Shown here piece by piece: positions 1 to 9,047 of a stretch of DNA of 41,373 nucleotides (the first letter of the stretch is position 1; every line of letters starts with the position of its first letter). The DNA comes from Rhodoferax sp. (lineage in GTDB: Bacteria > Pseudomonadota > Gammaproteobacteria > Burkholderiales > Burkholderiaceae_C). The notes under the pieces were generated by a model. It was not told where the DNA came from and ran no database searches. It was given only the letters and a program-made list of their open reading frames with translations. The stretch spans positions 1-41,373 of the forward strand of contig NZ_JAGPBB010000030.1 of assembly GCF_018063565.1 (NCBI RefSeq), written 5' to 3'. The position numbers and the translations under genes are program-made.

Positions 1-1811
1 TCAAACTCAATGTGTTGTCGACGTTCAGTCATCGCTCCTGTGAGTTGGCCGACAGCGAGCTGATTTTTAAGCCACAAAGCGACCTGGCGATCCTCAATTA
101 CATCTGCAACTACATCATTCAGAGCGGTGCGGTCAATCAGGAGTTCGTGAAGAAGAACGTGGCATTTCGCAAAGGTGTCACCGATATTGGCTACGGTCTG
201 CGACCCAAGCACCCGCTGGAGCTGGTGGCGGGTAACAACGGCTACCCTGGTGCTGACGGCAAGCCCAAGGGCGACCCAAATGCTTCGTCACCGATGACGT
301 TTGATGAGTTTGCCAAGTTTGTTAGCGAATACACGCTGGACAAGGCGCATGAGATCTCCGGTGTGCCGAAAGACAAACTTGAAGCCCTGGCGAAAACCTA
401 CGCTGACCCCAAAACCAAGGTGGTGTCGTACTGGACCATGGGTTTTAACCAGCACACGCGCGGCACCTGGGTCAACAACATGATCTACAACGTGCATCTT
501 TTGGTGGGCAAAATTTCAGAGCCCGGCAACGGCCCGTTCTCGTTGACCGGCCAGCCGTCGGCCTGCGGCACGGCACGGGAGGTTGGCACCTTCTCCCACC
601 GGCTTCCCGCCGACATGGTGGTGGTCAACCCGGCGCACCGCGCCGCAGCAGAAAAGGTTTGGCAACTGCCTGCGGGTACCGTGCCGGACTGGGTTGGTTT
701 GCACGCTGTGGCGCAAAGCCGTGCGCTCAAAGACGGGCTGTTGAATTTTTACTGGACCAGCACCACCAACAATATGCAGGCTGGCCCCAACATTAACGAA
801 GAGACCTGGCCCGGTTTCCGTAACCCGGCCAATTTCATCGTGGTGTCGGACGCTTATCCGTCGGTCACGGCCATGGCAGCCGACCTGATTTTGCCGTCGG
901 CGATGTGGGCCGAAAAAGAAGGCGCTTTTGGCAATGCCGAGCGGCGCACCCAGTTCTGGCGACAGCAGGTGCGCGCTCCGGGCAAAGCCAAGTCGGACGT
1001 TTGGCAGTACGTGGAGTTTGCCAAACGCTTCAAGATGGAAGAGGTCTGGCCCGCGGAACTGTTGGAAAAAGCGCCGCAATACAAGGGAAAAACCTTGTAT
1101 GACGTGCTGTTTGCCAACGGCCGGGTGAATAAATTCCCACTTGCCGAAACTCAAAAAGGCTTTGACAACGATGAGGCAAAAGACTTTGGCTACTACCTGC
1201 AAAAAGGTTTGTTTGAGGAATATGCCGAGTTTGGCCGGGGCCATGCGCATGACCTGGCCTCGTTTGAGACCTACCACAATGCCCGCGGCCTGCGCTGGCC
1301 GGTGGTGGACAACAAGGAAACCCTGTGGCGTTTCCGCGAGGGCTATGACCCCTATGTAAAAAAAGGCGAAGGTGTGCGTTTTTATGGTCGCCCCGATGGC
1401 AAGGCCTGGATTTTTGCATTGCCCTGGCAACCCGCTGCCGAGCAGCCCGACGCCGACTACGACCTGTGGCTGTGTACCGGCCGCGTGATTGAGCACTGGC
1501 ACACCGGCACCATGACACGCCGTGTACCCGAGTTGTACCGTGCCATGCCCGATGCCTGGCTCTACATGAACGCGGAGGACGCCAAGAAGCGTGGCCTGCA
1601 GCGCGGTGACAGCATCAAGGTCGCGACGCGCCGCGGTGAAGTCACAACCAAGGTGGAAACCCGTGGGCGCAACAAAATGCCACCGGGGCTGGTGTACATG
1701 GCCTTCTTTGATGAAAACCGCCTGGTCAACAAACTCACGCTCGACGCCACCTGCCCGATCTCCAAAGAGACGGATTTCAAGAAATGCGCGTGCAAGGTCG
1801 TCAAAGTCTGA
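1..1811 (+). CDS. napA: Periplasmic nitrate reductase catalytic subunit NapA, 5'-truncated by the window edge
   Basis: Large molybdenum subunit of the periplasmic nitrate reductase, reducing nitrate to nitrite. The frame is open from the first bases (K-L-N-V-L-S-T-F), so the gene begins outside the window. About 600 residues are visible of a family length near 830; the missing part would hold the Tat signal, the N-terminal [4Fe-4S] site and the Mo-ligating Cys. Visible family features include [17 protein letters not shown], the molybdopterin stretch [20 protein letters not shown], and the C-terminal MopB domain with [19 protein letters not shown]. It is followed after 26 bp by napG, so napA-G-H-B read as one operon. 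The GTG at position 12 is internal and is not the start. Very secure by family match. Confidence 0.97.
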   Translation, partial: KLNVLSTFSHRSCELADSELIFKPQSDLAILNYICNYIIQSGAVNQEFVKKNVAFRKGVTDIGYGLRPKHPLELVAGNNGYPGADGKPKGDPNASSPMTFDEFAKFVSEYTLDKAHEISGVPKDKLEALAKTYADPKTKVVSYWTMGFNQHTRGTWVNNMIYNVHLLVGKISEPGNGPFSLTGQPSACGTAREVGTFSHRLPADMVVVNPAHRAAAEKVWQLPAGTVPDWVGLHAVAQSRALKDGLLNFYWTSTTNNMQAGPNINEETWPGFRNPANFIVVSDAYPSVTAMAADLILPSAMWAEKEGAFGNAERRTQFWRQQVRAPGKAKSDVWQYVEFAKRFKMEEVWPAELLEKAPQYKGKTLYDVLFANGRVNKFPLAETQKGFDNDEAKDFGYYLQKGLFEEYAEFGRGHAHDLASFETYHNARGLRWPVVDNKETLWRFREGYDPYVKKGEGVRFYGRPDGKAWIFALPWQPAAEQPDADYDLWLCTGRVIEHWHTGTMTRRVPELYRAMPDAWLYMNAEDAKKRGLQRGDSIKVATRRGEVTTKVETRGRNKMPPGLVYMAFFDENRLVNKLTLDATCPISKETDFKKCACKVVKV

Positions 1812-1837
1812 GCAATTGACCTACAGCCCCAGCGCAC

Positions 1838-2665
1838 ATGAAAACGGCTGACCCCGCCGCCCGGCGCCAGTTCATCTTCGACACCGCCAAAATGGCGTGT
1901 GGCGTTGGTGCATTTGGCCTTGGTTTGGGGTATGTGGGCAAACAGGCGATGGCGTTACCTGCCGGTGCCATTCGTCCACCCGGTGCCGGACCCGAGGAGG
2001 ACTTTCTGGGGGCGTGTATCCGTTGTGGACTGTGTGTGCGTGACTGTCCTTATGACATTCTGAAGCTCGCCATGCCACAGCAGCCAGTGGCCACCGGTAC
2101 GCCGTTTTTTGTCGCGCGCACCAAACCGTGCGAGATGTGTGAAGACATTCCGTGCGTCAAGGCGTGCCCGACCGGTGCGCTGGATCATGGTCTGATCGAC
2201 ATTCAAAAGGCCAAAATGGGCTTGGCGGTGCTGGTTGACCACGAGACCTGCCTGAACTTTTTGGGGCTGCGTTGCGACGTGTGTTACCGGGTTTGCCCGG
2301 TGATTGATAAGGCCATCACGCTGGATTTGCAGCACAACGAGCGCACTGGCAAGCACACCATGTTTCTGCCCACCGTGCATTCGGATGCTTGCACCGGCTG
2401 TGGCAAATGTGAGGCGTCTTGCGTTCTGGAGGTGTCGGCCATCAAGGTCTATCCCGTCAAGCTGGCCAAAGGTGAACTTAGCGCGCATTACCGTCTTGGC
2501 TGGGAAGAAAAGCGCAAAGCCGGTGGCACCTCGCTGGTTGAAAACCGCAATCTGGTGGACTTGCCCGACCGCCTGCCTGAAGGTGTCAAGCTGCCAGGCC
2601 ACTGGGACCCCGGCACCACCGCGCCCATGTCCAACACGCCCTTGCCCACCGAGGCACCGCGATGA
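1838..2665 (+). CDS. napG: Ferredoxin-type quinol dehydrogenase component NapG
   Basis: Periplasmic iron-sulfur protein of 275 aa that with NapH passes electrons from quinol toward NapAB. The N-terminus has a twin-arginine-type signal (A-R-R-Q-F-I-F near residues 8-14 followed by a Gly/Ala-rich hydrophobic stretch), consistent with folded export. Four cysteine clusters for [4Fe-4S] centres are visible: [26 protein letters not shown], a spaced C-x7-CDVCYRVCP, and [11 protein letters not shown]. Its 3' end overlaps napH by 4 bases (ATGA), indicating translational coupling. Family and neighbours agree; alternative polyferredoxins lack this exact four-cluster order next to napH. Confidence 0.95.
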   Translation: MKTADPAARRQFIFDTAKMACGVGAFGLGLGYVGKQAMALPAGAIRPPGAGPEEDFLGACIRCGLCVRDCPYDILKLAMPQQPVATGTPFFVARTKPCEMCEDIPCVKACPTGALDHGLIDIQKAKMGLAVLVDHETCLNFLGLRCDVCYRVCPVIDKAITLDLQHNERTGKHTMFLPTVHSDACTGCGKCEASCVLEVSAIKVYPVKLAKGELSAHYRLGWEEKRKAGGTSLVENRNLVDLPDRLPEGVKLPGHWDPGTTAPMSNTPLPTEAPR

Positions 2666-3525
2666 GCCACGCCAATTTCAAGCTGGCGCAAGAAGCGATT
2701 GAGGCCAAAGGTTGGTGGCAGTCCCACCGCTATTTGGTGCTGCGGCGCATGTCGCAGCTCACGATTTTGCTCTTGTTTTTGGTGGGGCCCTGGTTTGGCT
2801 GGTGGCTTGTCAAGGGCAATCTGAACTACAGCCTGAGCTTGGACGTGTTGCCGCTGGCTGACCCGCTGGTGCTTTTGCAGTCACTCTTGGCGCGCCATGT
2901 GCCAGAGCGCAATGCCATCATTGGCGTGCTTATTGTGCTGGCCTTTTATGGGCTGGTCGGTGGGCGGGTGTATTGCTCGTGGGTGTGCCCGGTCAACCTG
3001 GTCACGGATGCGGCCAGTGCGCTGCGCAGGCGTTGGGACATCCGTGGCGGCGGCGATCTGCCACGCGAGGCGAGGTACTGGTTATTGGGGTTGATTTTGC
3101 TGCTCGCAGCGACAACCGGCACCATCGTCTGGGAGCTGGTCAACCCGGTGTCGATGTTGCCGCGCGGGCTGATGTTTGGCATGGGTGCCGGGTGGCTGCT
3201 GATTGGCGGAATTTTCCTGTTTGACTTGTTTGTGGTGAAACGTGGCTGGTGCAGCCATGTCTGCCCGGTGGGGGCTTTCTACAGCGTGATTGGGCGCATC
3301 AGCGTGCTGCGGGTGACTGCATCCAAACGGGAAGCCTGTCACGATTGCCTGGACTGCTTTACCGTGTGCCCCGAGCAGCATGTGATCAAGCTGCCACTGA
3401 AGGGCGCCAAAAAAGGCGCCAGCCCCATTATTTTGTCGAGCAACTGTACCAATTGCGGGCGTTGTATCGACGTGTGTTCCAAAGACGTGTTCTCCTGGAC
3501 CACGCGCTTTGGCTCTCAACCCTGA
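2662..3525 (+). CDS. napH: Membrane-bound quinol dehydrogenase component NapH
   Basis: Integral membrane iron-sulfur protein of 287 aa, partner of NapG in quinol oxidation. Hydrophobic segments are seen near residues 30-50, 85-105, 140-160 and 175-195. Two CxxxCP motifs (CSWVCPVN and CSHVCPVG) sit at membrane boundaries, as in NapH/NosR-type proteins. The C-terminus carries two [4Fe-4S] motifs, [12 protein letters not shown] and [11 protein letters not shown]. The start ATG overlaps the napG stop by four bases, fixing the start. napB follows after 37 bp. Confidence 0.95.
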   Translation: MSHANFKLAQEAIEAKGWWQSHRYLVLRRMSQLTILLLFLVGPWFGWWLVKGNLNYSLSLDVLPLADPLVLLQSLLARHVPERNAIIGVLIVLAFYGLVGGRVYCSWVCPVNLVTDAASALRRRWDIRGGGDLPREARYWLLGLILLLAATTGTIVWELVNPVSMLPRGLMFGMGAGWLLIGGIFLFDLFVVKRGWCSHVCPVGAFYSVIGRISVLRVTASKREACHDCLDCFTVCPEQHVIKLPLKGAKKGASPIILSSNCTNCGRCIDVCSKDVFSWTTRFGSQP

Positions 3526-3562
3526 TTTCACCGTCCTTTTTTCTTTGCGGAGACCCGACACC

Positions 3563-4021
3563 ATGAGCAAAACCTTCAAAGTGACCTTGGCCGCCATCGC
3601 TGCCATCACCCTGGTCGCCTGTGCCAGCACGGCGGTGCAGGTCAACAGCCTGCGCGGCAAAAGTGTCAGCAATGCCGATGACAACACGCTGCAGGTCAAA
3701 GAATATGTGGGCAAGCGCCCGGGTCAAACGCCGTTGATCGTGCGCAACTTTGAGGCCCAGCCACCGCTGATTCCTCACACCATAGAAAACTACGAGATCA
3801 GTGCGACGGAGAACGCCTGCTGGGACTGCCATAACAGCGATGACTTCAAGGGCAAGAAGATGCCGATGGTTGGCAAGAGCCACCTCATCGGCCCGGTGGT
3901 TGCGGATGTCACGCCCAAACTGAACATGCAGCGCTGGCAATGCGACTCCTGCCATGTTCCGCAAGTGGACGCCCAGCCGCTGGTCGACAACGTGTTTCAG
4001 GGAAACATCAGCCGGAAATAG
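3563..4021 (+). CDS. napB: Dihaem cytochrome c subunit NapB of periplasmic nitrate reductase
   Basis: Electron-transfer subunit delivering electrons to NapA in the periplasm. The 152-aa product has haem motifs CWDCH (86-90) and CDSCH (127-131), with the NapB-like context SHLIGPVVADVTPKLNMQRW between them. I chose the ATG at 3563 because it follows GGAGA at a good distance and begins directly with a signal peptide; an upstream in-frame start at 3509 would overlap napH and add 18 unlikely residues. The signal ends in L-V-A-C (Cys20), which looks like a lipobox and is unusual for NapB. The gene is last in the + strand nap run and is followed by a strong palindrome. napC is absent from this operon and lies convergently on the other strand. 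Confidence 0.95.
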   Translation: MSKTFKVTLAAIAAITLVACASTAVQVNSLRGKSVSNADDNTLQVKEYVGKRPGQTPLIVRNFEAQPPLIPHTIENYEISATENACWDCHNSDDFKGKKMPMVGKSHLIGPVVADVTPKLNMQRWQCDSCHVPQVDAQPLVDNVFQGNISRK

Positions 4022-4035
4022 GTTGAATACTATAT

Positions 4036-4082
4036 AAAAGAGAGCTGCTAGCGCTTATAGATAAAGCGCTGCCAGCTCTTTT
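4036..4082. terminator. Palindromic repeat acting as likely bidirectional terminator between napB and napC
   Basis: An imperfect inverted repeat lies in the convergent gap between napB and napC. Outer arms AAAAGAG (4036-4042) and CTCTTTT (4076-4082) pair, as do CTG/CAG inside and AGCGCTT (4050-4056) with AAGCGCT (4064-4070), leaving a 7-base loop. Because the outer arms end in T-runs on either strand, it could terminate both convergent transcripts. It also resembles two other copies in this window (5910-5951 and 26093-26134), so it is probably a member of a dispersed palindromic repeat family recruited as a terminator. Confidence 0.7.
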
Positions 4083-4124
4083 CGCGAAAAATTGTCTGAT
4101 CAGTGGCGCGACGGCTTTGCGCCA

Positions 4125-4718
4125 TCAGGGTTTGGTGGTTTTGGTGCCAAACAGTTCACGCGGACCGGGGCCTTCGGGCTCACGGTGCGCAATGCCGAAA
4201 TGGCAGTCGATACAGGTTTCACCTTCAACCAGCGCCTTTTTATGCCGCGCCTGAGCCTTGGGTGTTTGCAGGCTAAGGCTCATCTTGTCTGACTTGTGGC
4301 AGTTGCGGCACTCATGCGAGTCGGTTTCTTTCATGCGTTGCCAGACATGGGTGGCCAGTTCATAACGCTTGGCAGCGAACTTCTCGGGCGTATTGATGCT
4401 GCCCGTAATGAAGTGGTGGTACAGCTCGCCCGTGGCCTGAAACTTTCGGATCAACAAGGCCACAGGTTCACGCGGCACATGGCAGTCGGTGCAAATGGCC
4501 CGCACGCCGGTGCGATTGGTGTCGTGGATGGTGCCTTTGTATTCGGCGTAAACGTTGTTCTTCATCTCGTGGCAACTGATGCAGAACTCCTCGGTGCTGG
4601 TATAAGCCAGCGCCGCAGCGCCACCCACAAACAGCGTGGCTGACGCCACAAAACCGGCCACCGACAAGCCCAACACCAGCTTCCAGCGCTGGCGCAATTT
4701 GCCCAACAGTCCAGACAT
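4125..4718 (-). CDS. napC: Tetrahaem cytochrome c NapC (NapC/NirT family)
   Basis: Membrane-anchored tetrahaem cytochrome of 197 aa that oxidises quinol and feeds periplasmic reductases, here most plausibly NapAB. One N-terminal membrane anchor (about residues 13-38) is followed by haem motifs CISCH (46-50), CTDCH (76-80), CRNCH (137-141) and CIDCH (169-173). The length and the EFCISCHEM and CIDCHFGIAH contexts fit NapC. It lies convergent to napAGHB rather than downstream of napB, and directly follows a small cytochrome c gene on the same strand (11-bp gap). A role with another periplasmic reductase of the NirT type cannot be excluded by sequence alone. Confidence 0.9.
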   Translation of the reverse strand: MSGLLGKLRQRWKLVLGLSVAGFVASATLFVGGAAALAYTSTEEFCISCHEMKNNVYAEYKGTIHDTNRTGVRAICTDCHVPREPVALLIRKFQATGELYHHFITGSINTPEKFAAKRYELATHVWQRMKETDSHECRNCHKSDKMSLSLQTPKAQARHKKALVEGETCIDCHFGIAHREPEGPGPRELFGTKTTKP

Positions 4719-4729
4719 AGCGACGGCGC

Positions 4730-5098
4730 TTAGCGTGTCAGGATGTATTGCGCCAGGTTCTTGATGGCGGCGTCGTCTTTGGCCTTGACTTTGGTGTGCT
4801 CTTCCTTGACACCATCGATTTCAATCATGGGTGCCGTGGTCAGATGGGTTACCAGTTTGGCTTCGCCATCGGCCTTGCCTTTGTATTTGGCAGCGGTCTT
4901 CTTGAAAGACGGGCCGTCTTTTTGTTTGTCGACCGAGTGGCACTTGTTGCACTTGTTGGCAAGCACCAGTGCCTCGGCAGCGGCCACGTCGACGGTTTGG
5001 GCTTGTACGCATAGGGCGGAGCCAGCCACGCCTAGGCTGAGCAGCACTTTTAAAAGACGGGGAGTTTGGCCGTGGCCAGTCAGATCGGTTCGCATCAT
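4730..5098 (-). CDS. Small class I cytochrome c (c551/c552-like)
   Basis: Periplasmic monohaem cytochrome c of 122 aa, a likely soluble electron carrier. A signal peptide runs to about V-Q-A (residue 33), then the haem motif CNKCH (50-54) and a candidate axial Met91 in T-A-P-M. The C-terminal helix ends N-L-A-Q-Y-I-L-T-R, typical of this fold. Two tandem ATG codons start the frame; the second may be used. It is followed by napC after 11 bp and preceded by a Dnr-type box at 5173-5186, so the two may be co-transcribed under low oxygen or NO. The exact redox partner is not visible. Confidence 0.85.
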   Translation of the reverse strand: MMRTDLTGHGQTPRLLKVLLSLGVAGSALCVQAQTVDVAAAEALVLANKCNKCHSVDKQKDGPSFKKTAAKYKGKADGEAKLVTHLTTAPMIEIDGVKEEHTKVKAKDDAAIKNLAQYILTR

Positions 5099-5172
5099 GG
5101 ATCGCTCAAAGGAAGTTAATAAACAGCTACGACGATGCTACTGCGGGGGCCTCGGATGGCGTTTTTGAATTC

Positions 5173-5186
5173 TTGAACTGGATTAA
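5173..5186 (-). promoter_or_regulatory. Candidate Fnr/Dnr-type box upstream of the cytochrome c-napC pair
   Basis: The sequence TTGAACTGGATTAA matches the TTGAT-N4-ATCAA consensus at 8 of 10 arm positions. It is identical in 13 of 14 bases to the reverse complement of the box before nnrS (14808-14821). Its centre lies about 81 bases upstream of the cytochrome c start. I could not place a convincing -10 element at the class II distance, so the promoter geometry is uncertain. Confidence 0.55.
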
Positions 5187-5249
5187 CATTTTTTCAAAAA
5201 TAGATGCGCGAGCCGGCCCGCTGCCCCGGCAGCGCTGGGGGAGGAAGCG

Positions 5250-5870
5250 CTATTGCAAGCTGCCCAGATAGACCGACACGGCACGGGTTTCGAGTTCGGT
5301 GAGCTTGGAGGCGACGCTGTGCATGATGGCGTTGTCGTTGGTTCGTGCCCGATTGCCAAACTCTTTGAGCTGTGTCTCCAGGTAGGCAGGGTGTTGCCCG
5401 GCGATGCGCGGCAACTGCTGGGTGCCGTAACCGCTCGCGCCGTGGCAGGTGGTGCACGCAGGAACCCCAGAAAACGTATTTCCAACGGTAAAAATATACT
5501 TGCCCACCGCCGCCAGGTCGGCATCGCCGGCCCGGCGTGAGGCGGGTTTGCGACTGGCAAACCAGGCCGCCAGGCCGACAAAGTCTTCATCCTGAAGGTC
5601 TTTGACCATGCCATTCATGGTGTCACTCTTGCGCCGGCCCTCGCGAAAGTCCTTGAGCTGCTTGGCCAGGTAATCCGGATGTTGTGCTGCCAGACGCGGA
5701 TAAACAGCGCTGGCGCTTTCTCCCTCGCGACCGTGACAAAAGGCGCATCGGGTGTCGATCAGTTCCGTCACGCGTGCGCTGGGGATGGGGGCGGTCTGGG
5801 CCAGCGCAGCGCCCGCGAGTACCAAGGTTGGCATGCCCAGCAAATGTTTGAATGAGATTCGCAATGCCAT
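5250..5870 (-). CDS. Dihaem cytochrome c, cytochrome c4-like
   Basis: Periplasmic dihaem cytochrome of 206 aa. A signal peptide ends near A-L-A-Q (residues 22-25). Two similar halves each hold one haem motif, CAFCH (42-46) and CTTCH (139-143), with repeated family phrases (YPRLAAQHPDYLAKQLKDF and LPRIAGQHPAYLETQLKEF). Candidate axial Met residues are near 85-88 and 183. The internal duplication is the hallmark of cytochrome c4, usually a membrane-associated electron donor to terminal oxidases or denitrification enzymes. It lies downstream of the TonB receptor, separated by a palindromic repeat, and 151 bp upstream of the small cytochrome c. Confidence 0.88.
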   Translation of the reverse strand: MALRISFKHLLGMPTLVLAGAALAQTAPIPSARVTELIDTRCAFCHGREGESASAVYPRLAAQHPDYLAKQLKDFREGRRKSDTMNGMVKDLQDEDFVGLAAWFASRKPASRRAGDADLAAVGKYIFTVGNTFSGVPACTTCHGASGYGTQQLPRIAGQHPAYLETQLKEFGNRARTNDNAIMHSVASKLTELETRAVSVYLGSLQ

Positions 5871-5909
5871 CTTGTAAGCTCCTGGTTAGGCTTGATTGCT
5901 GCGTTTCAT

Positions 5910-5951
5910 ATAGCTTGTTGCACTTATGAATAAAGGGCTAGAGCCGCATTT
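5910..5951. repeat. Degenerate copy of the palindromic repeat
   Basis: This segment aligns without gaps to the napB-napC palindrome over its central part (about 24 of 35 positions from the 5' arm through the loop, including CTTAT and ATAAAG). It matches the reverse complement of a fliK-internal segment (26093-26134) at 26 of 42 positions by hand count. It sits between the TonB receptor stop and the cytochrome c4 gene. ACTTAT and ATAAAG form the inner imperfect stem; the outer arms are decayed, so terminator function is doubtful. Confidence 0.6.
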
Positions 5952-5953
5952 GA

Positions 5954-8266
5954 CTAAAAATCCATGACCCACGACAAGCTCAGATGCCGTCCAGGCTGGG
6001 TGTAGGCGTCAATTGCCGGCAGCTGTGGTGCGGCAGGGTTAGCGGCCAGGCCTTGTACGTCTGACCAGTTCCAGTATTTCTGGTCAGTCAGGTTGCTGAT
6101 GCCAAAGCTGAGACGCATGTTTTTGCGAAAGCGCCATTGGCCATGCAGGTCCAGGGTTGTAGCAGAAGGCGTCAAAAACTGCCGCTGCGTCGTGGATTTG
6201 GGAATGAATGGGCTCTCAAGCTCGCCGGCCCCTTTGGCTGCCTGGTGGGTGAGGTCCAGTGCCAGCTGCCAGTCGGCGGCCTCGTATTTGAGGCCCAACG
6301 TCAGCTTGGCTGGGTCAATGCTGCTCAGGGGCCGTTCTGTAGTGTCGTTGCTGCCACGGGTTTTGCCGTAGCTGAAGGGCATGCTCAGCTTGCCACCGGC
6401 CACCACGCCCCACTGGTAGCTGCCTCGCACCTCAAAGCCGTAGATGGTGGCTTTATCGATGTTGACAGTTTGAAACAGTGTGGGGTTGGTGGCACTGGCT
6501 GCCAGTCCGTTAGCGGTGCCAAAGTTTTTCTTTTCCTGGATCAGGTTGGTGTACTTGCCAGAAAACACCGCGATGTCCAGGGTCAGGCGGCTCAGGCGCG
6601 TGCGCAAGCCCAGCTCGATGTTGCGGCTTTCCTCGGATTTCAGGTCAGGGTTGGGCAGCAGTTTGACGTTGAAGGCTTCCAGAGCGCTGTTGACCTGCTG
6701 GCCCTCGGGGGCCCGAAAGCCGCTGGCATAGTTGCCATACACCGACCACTGCGGTGTGACGCGGTACATCACACCGAGCTTGGGCGAAACCTGAGTGCCT
6801 GAAAGCGACTTGCCTGTTGTGGGTGACAGATTGGGGTAATAGCCGTCCTGGCTGAGCACGTCGATAGCGAATTGGTCCACCCGCACGCCAGGGGTGATGC
6901 TCCAGCGCTCATGCAGCAGTTCGGATTGCAGGTACACGGCTTGCGTCGTGTCGCGGGTTTCGGGGAAAAAGCGTTTGGTCTTGTATGCCGCCAGCGGGGC
7001 GGGGTCGCTGCCACTGGCCAGGCTGGTTACATCGGTTTGGGCGTAGTCAAACCCGTAGCGCAGCACCTGCGACCATTGGTCTGACAAATGCCAGGTCTTC
7101 TCAGCTTGCACCGTGGCTTGCCGGGTGCGCTCGTCATAGCTGACCTGGCGCGCCCGAACGCCCTGGTCGTAGCGCAGCGTTTGCCCGGTTTGCTGCTGGT
7201 TGGCGTCTTGCCAGCTCAGGCTGGTTTGCAGTTTGTCGGCCCAGGCGCTGGCCAGCGCGTAGCTGGCACTCCAGCTCAGCCGGTCGCGCTGGGCTTCGGT
7301 ATTGGCGGACTCGTCCACGACCAACGCGGCCTGTTGGGCTGCGGTGCCGCTGTAGGGCGGCTTGGCGCGGCTGGACAGCAGGTTGACATCGGTGGCTTTT
7401 TCAATATGCGCCAGTGTCAGCACATGCTTCTGACCAGGGCTGGGGTGCATCACCAGCTTGCCGAGAAATGCGTGCGACTGGTCGGCTTGCGGGTTGGGCG
7501 TGGTGCGGTCCACATGGGCCGCGTCATTGCTGCCCATGTTGTCCAGACCTTCGGCATGGCGGGTGGTGGCGGTGATGGACCACTCGGCGGATTCGCCCGC
7601 GCGCCGCGCCAGTGTGGCGCCCGCGCTGATGCCGTGGTCATCTGTGTTGGCACCCAGCCAGACCCGGCCAGCGTTGTCTTTTACAGCGTTGCCGGTTTGC
7701 AGGTAGTCCAGCGGCTCCAGGGTGATGAAGTTGACCAACCCGGCCAGGCCATCCGAGCCGTACAGTGCCGAGGTGGGGCCACGAACAATTTCAATGCGTT
7801 TTAGCAGTCCCAGCTCGACGGCATCGCGGCCAAAGGCGTTGTTACCGGTGCTGTAGCTGCGTGGCAGGCGCACGCCATCCTCCAGCATCAGCACCCGGTT
7901 GCCGCCCAGACCCCGAATGGTGAAGCCGGCGTTGCCGTCCTGCCCGGCGGTGTTGGGTAGGCCGGACACCACAAAGCGGGCCGGGGCGCGTTTGACCGAG
8001 ATATTGGGCAGGTTTTTGGCGACATCGCGGATGTCGGTCATCTGGCCGCTTTCCATGTCGCTTTGCTTGATCACGTCCATCGACACCGTCAGGTCATCAG
8101 CCAGTTGCTCGGCCCGGTTGGCGCTGATCACCACCTGCTGCAGCGTGACAAATGGCGCTGGCGAAGGGGGCGGGGTTTGTGCGATGGCTGCACTGGCGCT
8201 GGAGAAGGCCAGGCTGATCAGCAGCGACAAGCGGCAGGGTGGGCGCAAACGCGGTGAGGAATGCAT
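5954..8266 (-). CDS. TonB-dependent outer membrane receptor, haem/haemoglobin-receptor type
   Basis: Outer-membrane active transporter of 770 aa. After a signal peptide (about 1-29) comes a plug domain with TonB-box-like LQQVVISANR and the plug signatures GFTIRGLGGNRVLMLEDGVR and IEIVRGPTSALYGSDGLAG, then a long beta-barrel ending in W-V-M-D-F with a C-terminal Phe. The barrel has SGFRAPEGQQ near residue 520 and LLPNPDLKSEES about 20 residues later, resembling the FRAP and NPNL boxes of haem receptors. The inferred substrate is therefore haem or a haem protein, though a metal chelate is possible. It starts 18 bp after the Crp/Fnr regulator stop. No tonB, exbB/exbD or haem permease gene is seen. 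Confidence 0.88.
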   Translation of the reverse strand: MHSSPRLRPPCRLSLLISLAFSSASAAIAQTPPPSPAPFVTLQQVVISANRAEQLADDLTVSMDVIKQSDMESGQMTDIRDVAKNLPNISVKRAPARFVVSGLPNTAGQDGNAGFTIRGLGGNRVLMLEDGVRLPRSYSTGNNAFGRDAVELGLLKRIEIVRGPTSALYGSDGLAGLVNFITLEPLDYLQTGNAVKDNAGRVWLGANTDDHGISAGATLARRAGESAEWSITATTRHAEGLDNMGSNDAAHVDRTTPNPQADQSHAFLGKLVMHPSPGQKHVLTLAHIEKATDVNLLSSRAKPPYSGTAAQQAALVVDESANTEAQRDRLSWSASYALASAWADKLQTSLSWQDANQQQTGQTLRYDQGVRARQVSYDERTRQATVQAEKTWHLSDQWSQVLRYGFDYAQTDVTSLASGSDPAPLAAYKTKRFFPETRDTTQAVYLQSELLHERWSITPGVRVDQFAIDVLSQDGYYPNLSPTTGKSLSGTQVSPKLGVMYRVTPQWSVYGNYASGFRAPEGQQVNSALEAFNVKLLPNPDLKSEESRNIELGLRTRLSRLTLDIAVFSGKYTNLIQEKKNFGTANGLAASATNPTLFQTVNIDKATIYGFEVRGSYQWGVVAGGKLSMPFSYGKTRGSNDTTERPLSSIDPAKLTLGLKYEAADWQLALDLTHQAAKGAGELESPFIPKSTTQRQFLTPSATTLDLHGQWRFRKNMRLSFGISNLTDQKYWNWSDVQGLAANPAAPQLPAIDAYTQPGRHLSLSWVMDF

Positions 8267-8284
8267 TGGAAATTCTCGTAGGCC

Positions 8285-8989
8285 TCAATTCGAGCCGTAG
8301 TTGGTCAGGCGGACCACATCAAGGATGCGGATCTCGCGTTTGTCAATGGCAATCAGGCCATCGGCCTCCAGTTCGTGTAGCACCCGAGAAAAGTACTCAG
8401 GTGTCAGAGAAAGGCGAGAGGCGATCGTCGCCTTGCTAACCGGGAGGGAGACGGTGATTGCGGTACCTGAGGTGTGATCACCGTCTTCGACGTCACGAAG
8501 CAGGTAACCGATCAGACGTTGCGCGCCACTTTGTAGGGCATAACCCTCGACGTCTTGCACCAACCCATGCAAGCGGCGCGAGATGCCGGCCAGCATCCGC
8601 AAGGCAAATCGGGGGTCCTGCTCAATTTCGCTGAAAACCGCCTGTTTGCTGATGCACATGAGCATGGTGTCACCCAGTGCCTGCACATTCAGGATGTAGG
8701 GTTTTTCCAGGAACATCATGGCCTCGGCAAAACTGTGGCCCGGGCCAACAATTTCAATGACCTTCTCTTGCCCTGATGGCGAGCTAATGGACAACTTGAC
8801 CTGGCCGACGATCACCACAAAGAACGATTCGCACGGGTCGCCCATGCGGGCCACCATGTCGCCACGAGAAAAACGGCAAAGGCGGCAACCCTTGGCCAGG
8901 CGCGCGCGCTCATCGTCGGAGAGCACGCTAAACAGCGGCACGACTTGCAGGTAGCGGCGCATCTCGGATTGGTCGAGTTCAGTTTTCAT
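8285..8989 (-). CDS. Crp/Fnr-family transcriptional regulator, Dnr/Nnr-like
   Basis: Transcription factor of 234 aa with an N-terminal cyclic-nucleotide-binding-type beta-roll (about 20-130), a dimerisation helix and a C-terminal winged helix-turn-helix (about 165-215, including VSKATIASRLSLTPEYFSRV). The Fnr N-terminal cysteine set for an [4Fe-4S] cluster is absent, which with the nor context favours an NO-responsive Dnr/Nnr-type sensor. The S-R-V-L-H-E-L recognition-helix region fits Fnr-like binding of TTGA-N6-TCAA sites, and such sites occur upstream of norC, nnrS and the cytochrome c. I chose the ATG at 8989 with GGAAG upstream; an upstream start at 9046 would overlap norD. The signal it senses is inferred only. 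Confidence 0.88.
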   Translation of the reverse strand: MKTELDQSEMRRYLQVVPLFSVLSDDERARLAKGCRLCRFSRGDMVARMGDPCESFFVVIVGQVKLSISSPSGQEKVIEIVGPGHSFAEAMMFLEKPYILNVQALGDTMLMCISKQAVFSEIEQDPRFALRMLAGISRRLHGLVQDVEGYALQSGAQRLIGYLLRDVEDGDHTSGTAITVSLPVSKATIASRLSLTPEYFSRVLHELEADGLIAIDKREIRILDVVRLTNYGSN

Positions 8990-9047
8990 TTGAGTTAGCT
9001 TCCGTGTTGGGTTATTGGCGTTGACGGGCAGGAGAGCGCCGGGCAAG

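Noticed and set aside
516-1502. 328-codon open frame on the - strand
   Set aside because: It lies wholly antisense to napA, whose family match is unambiguous, and its residues show no recognisable domain.
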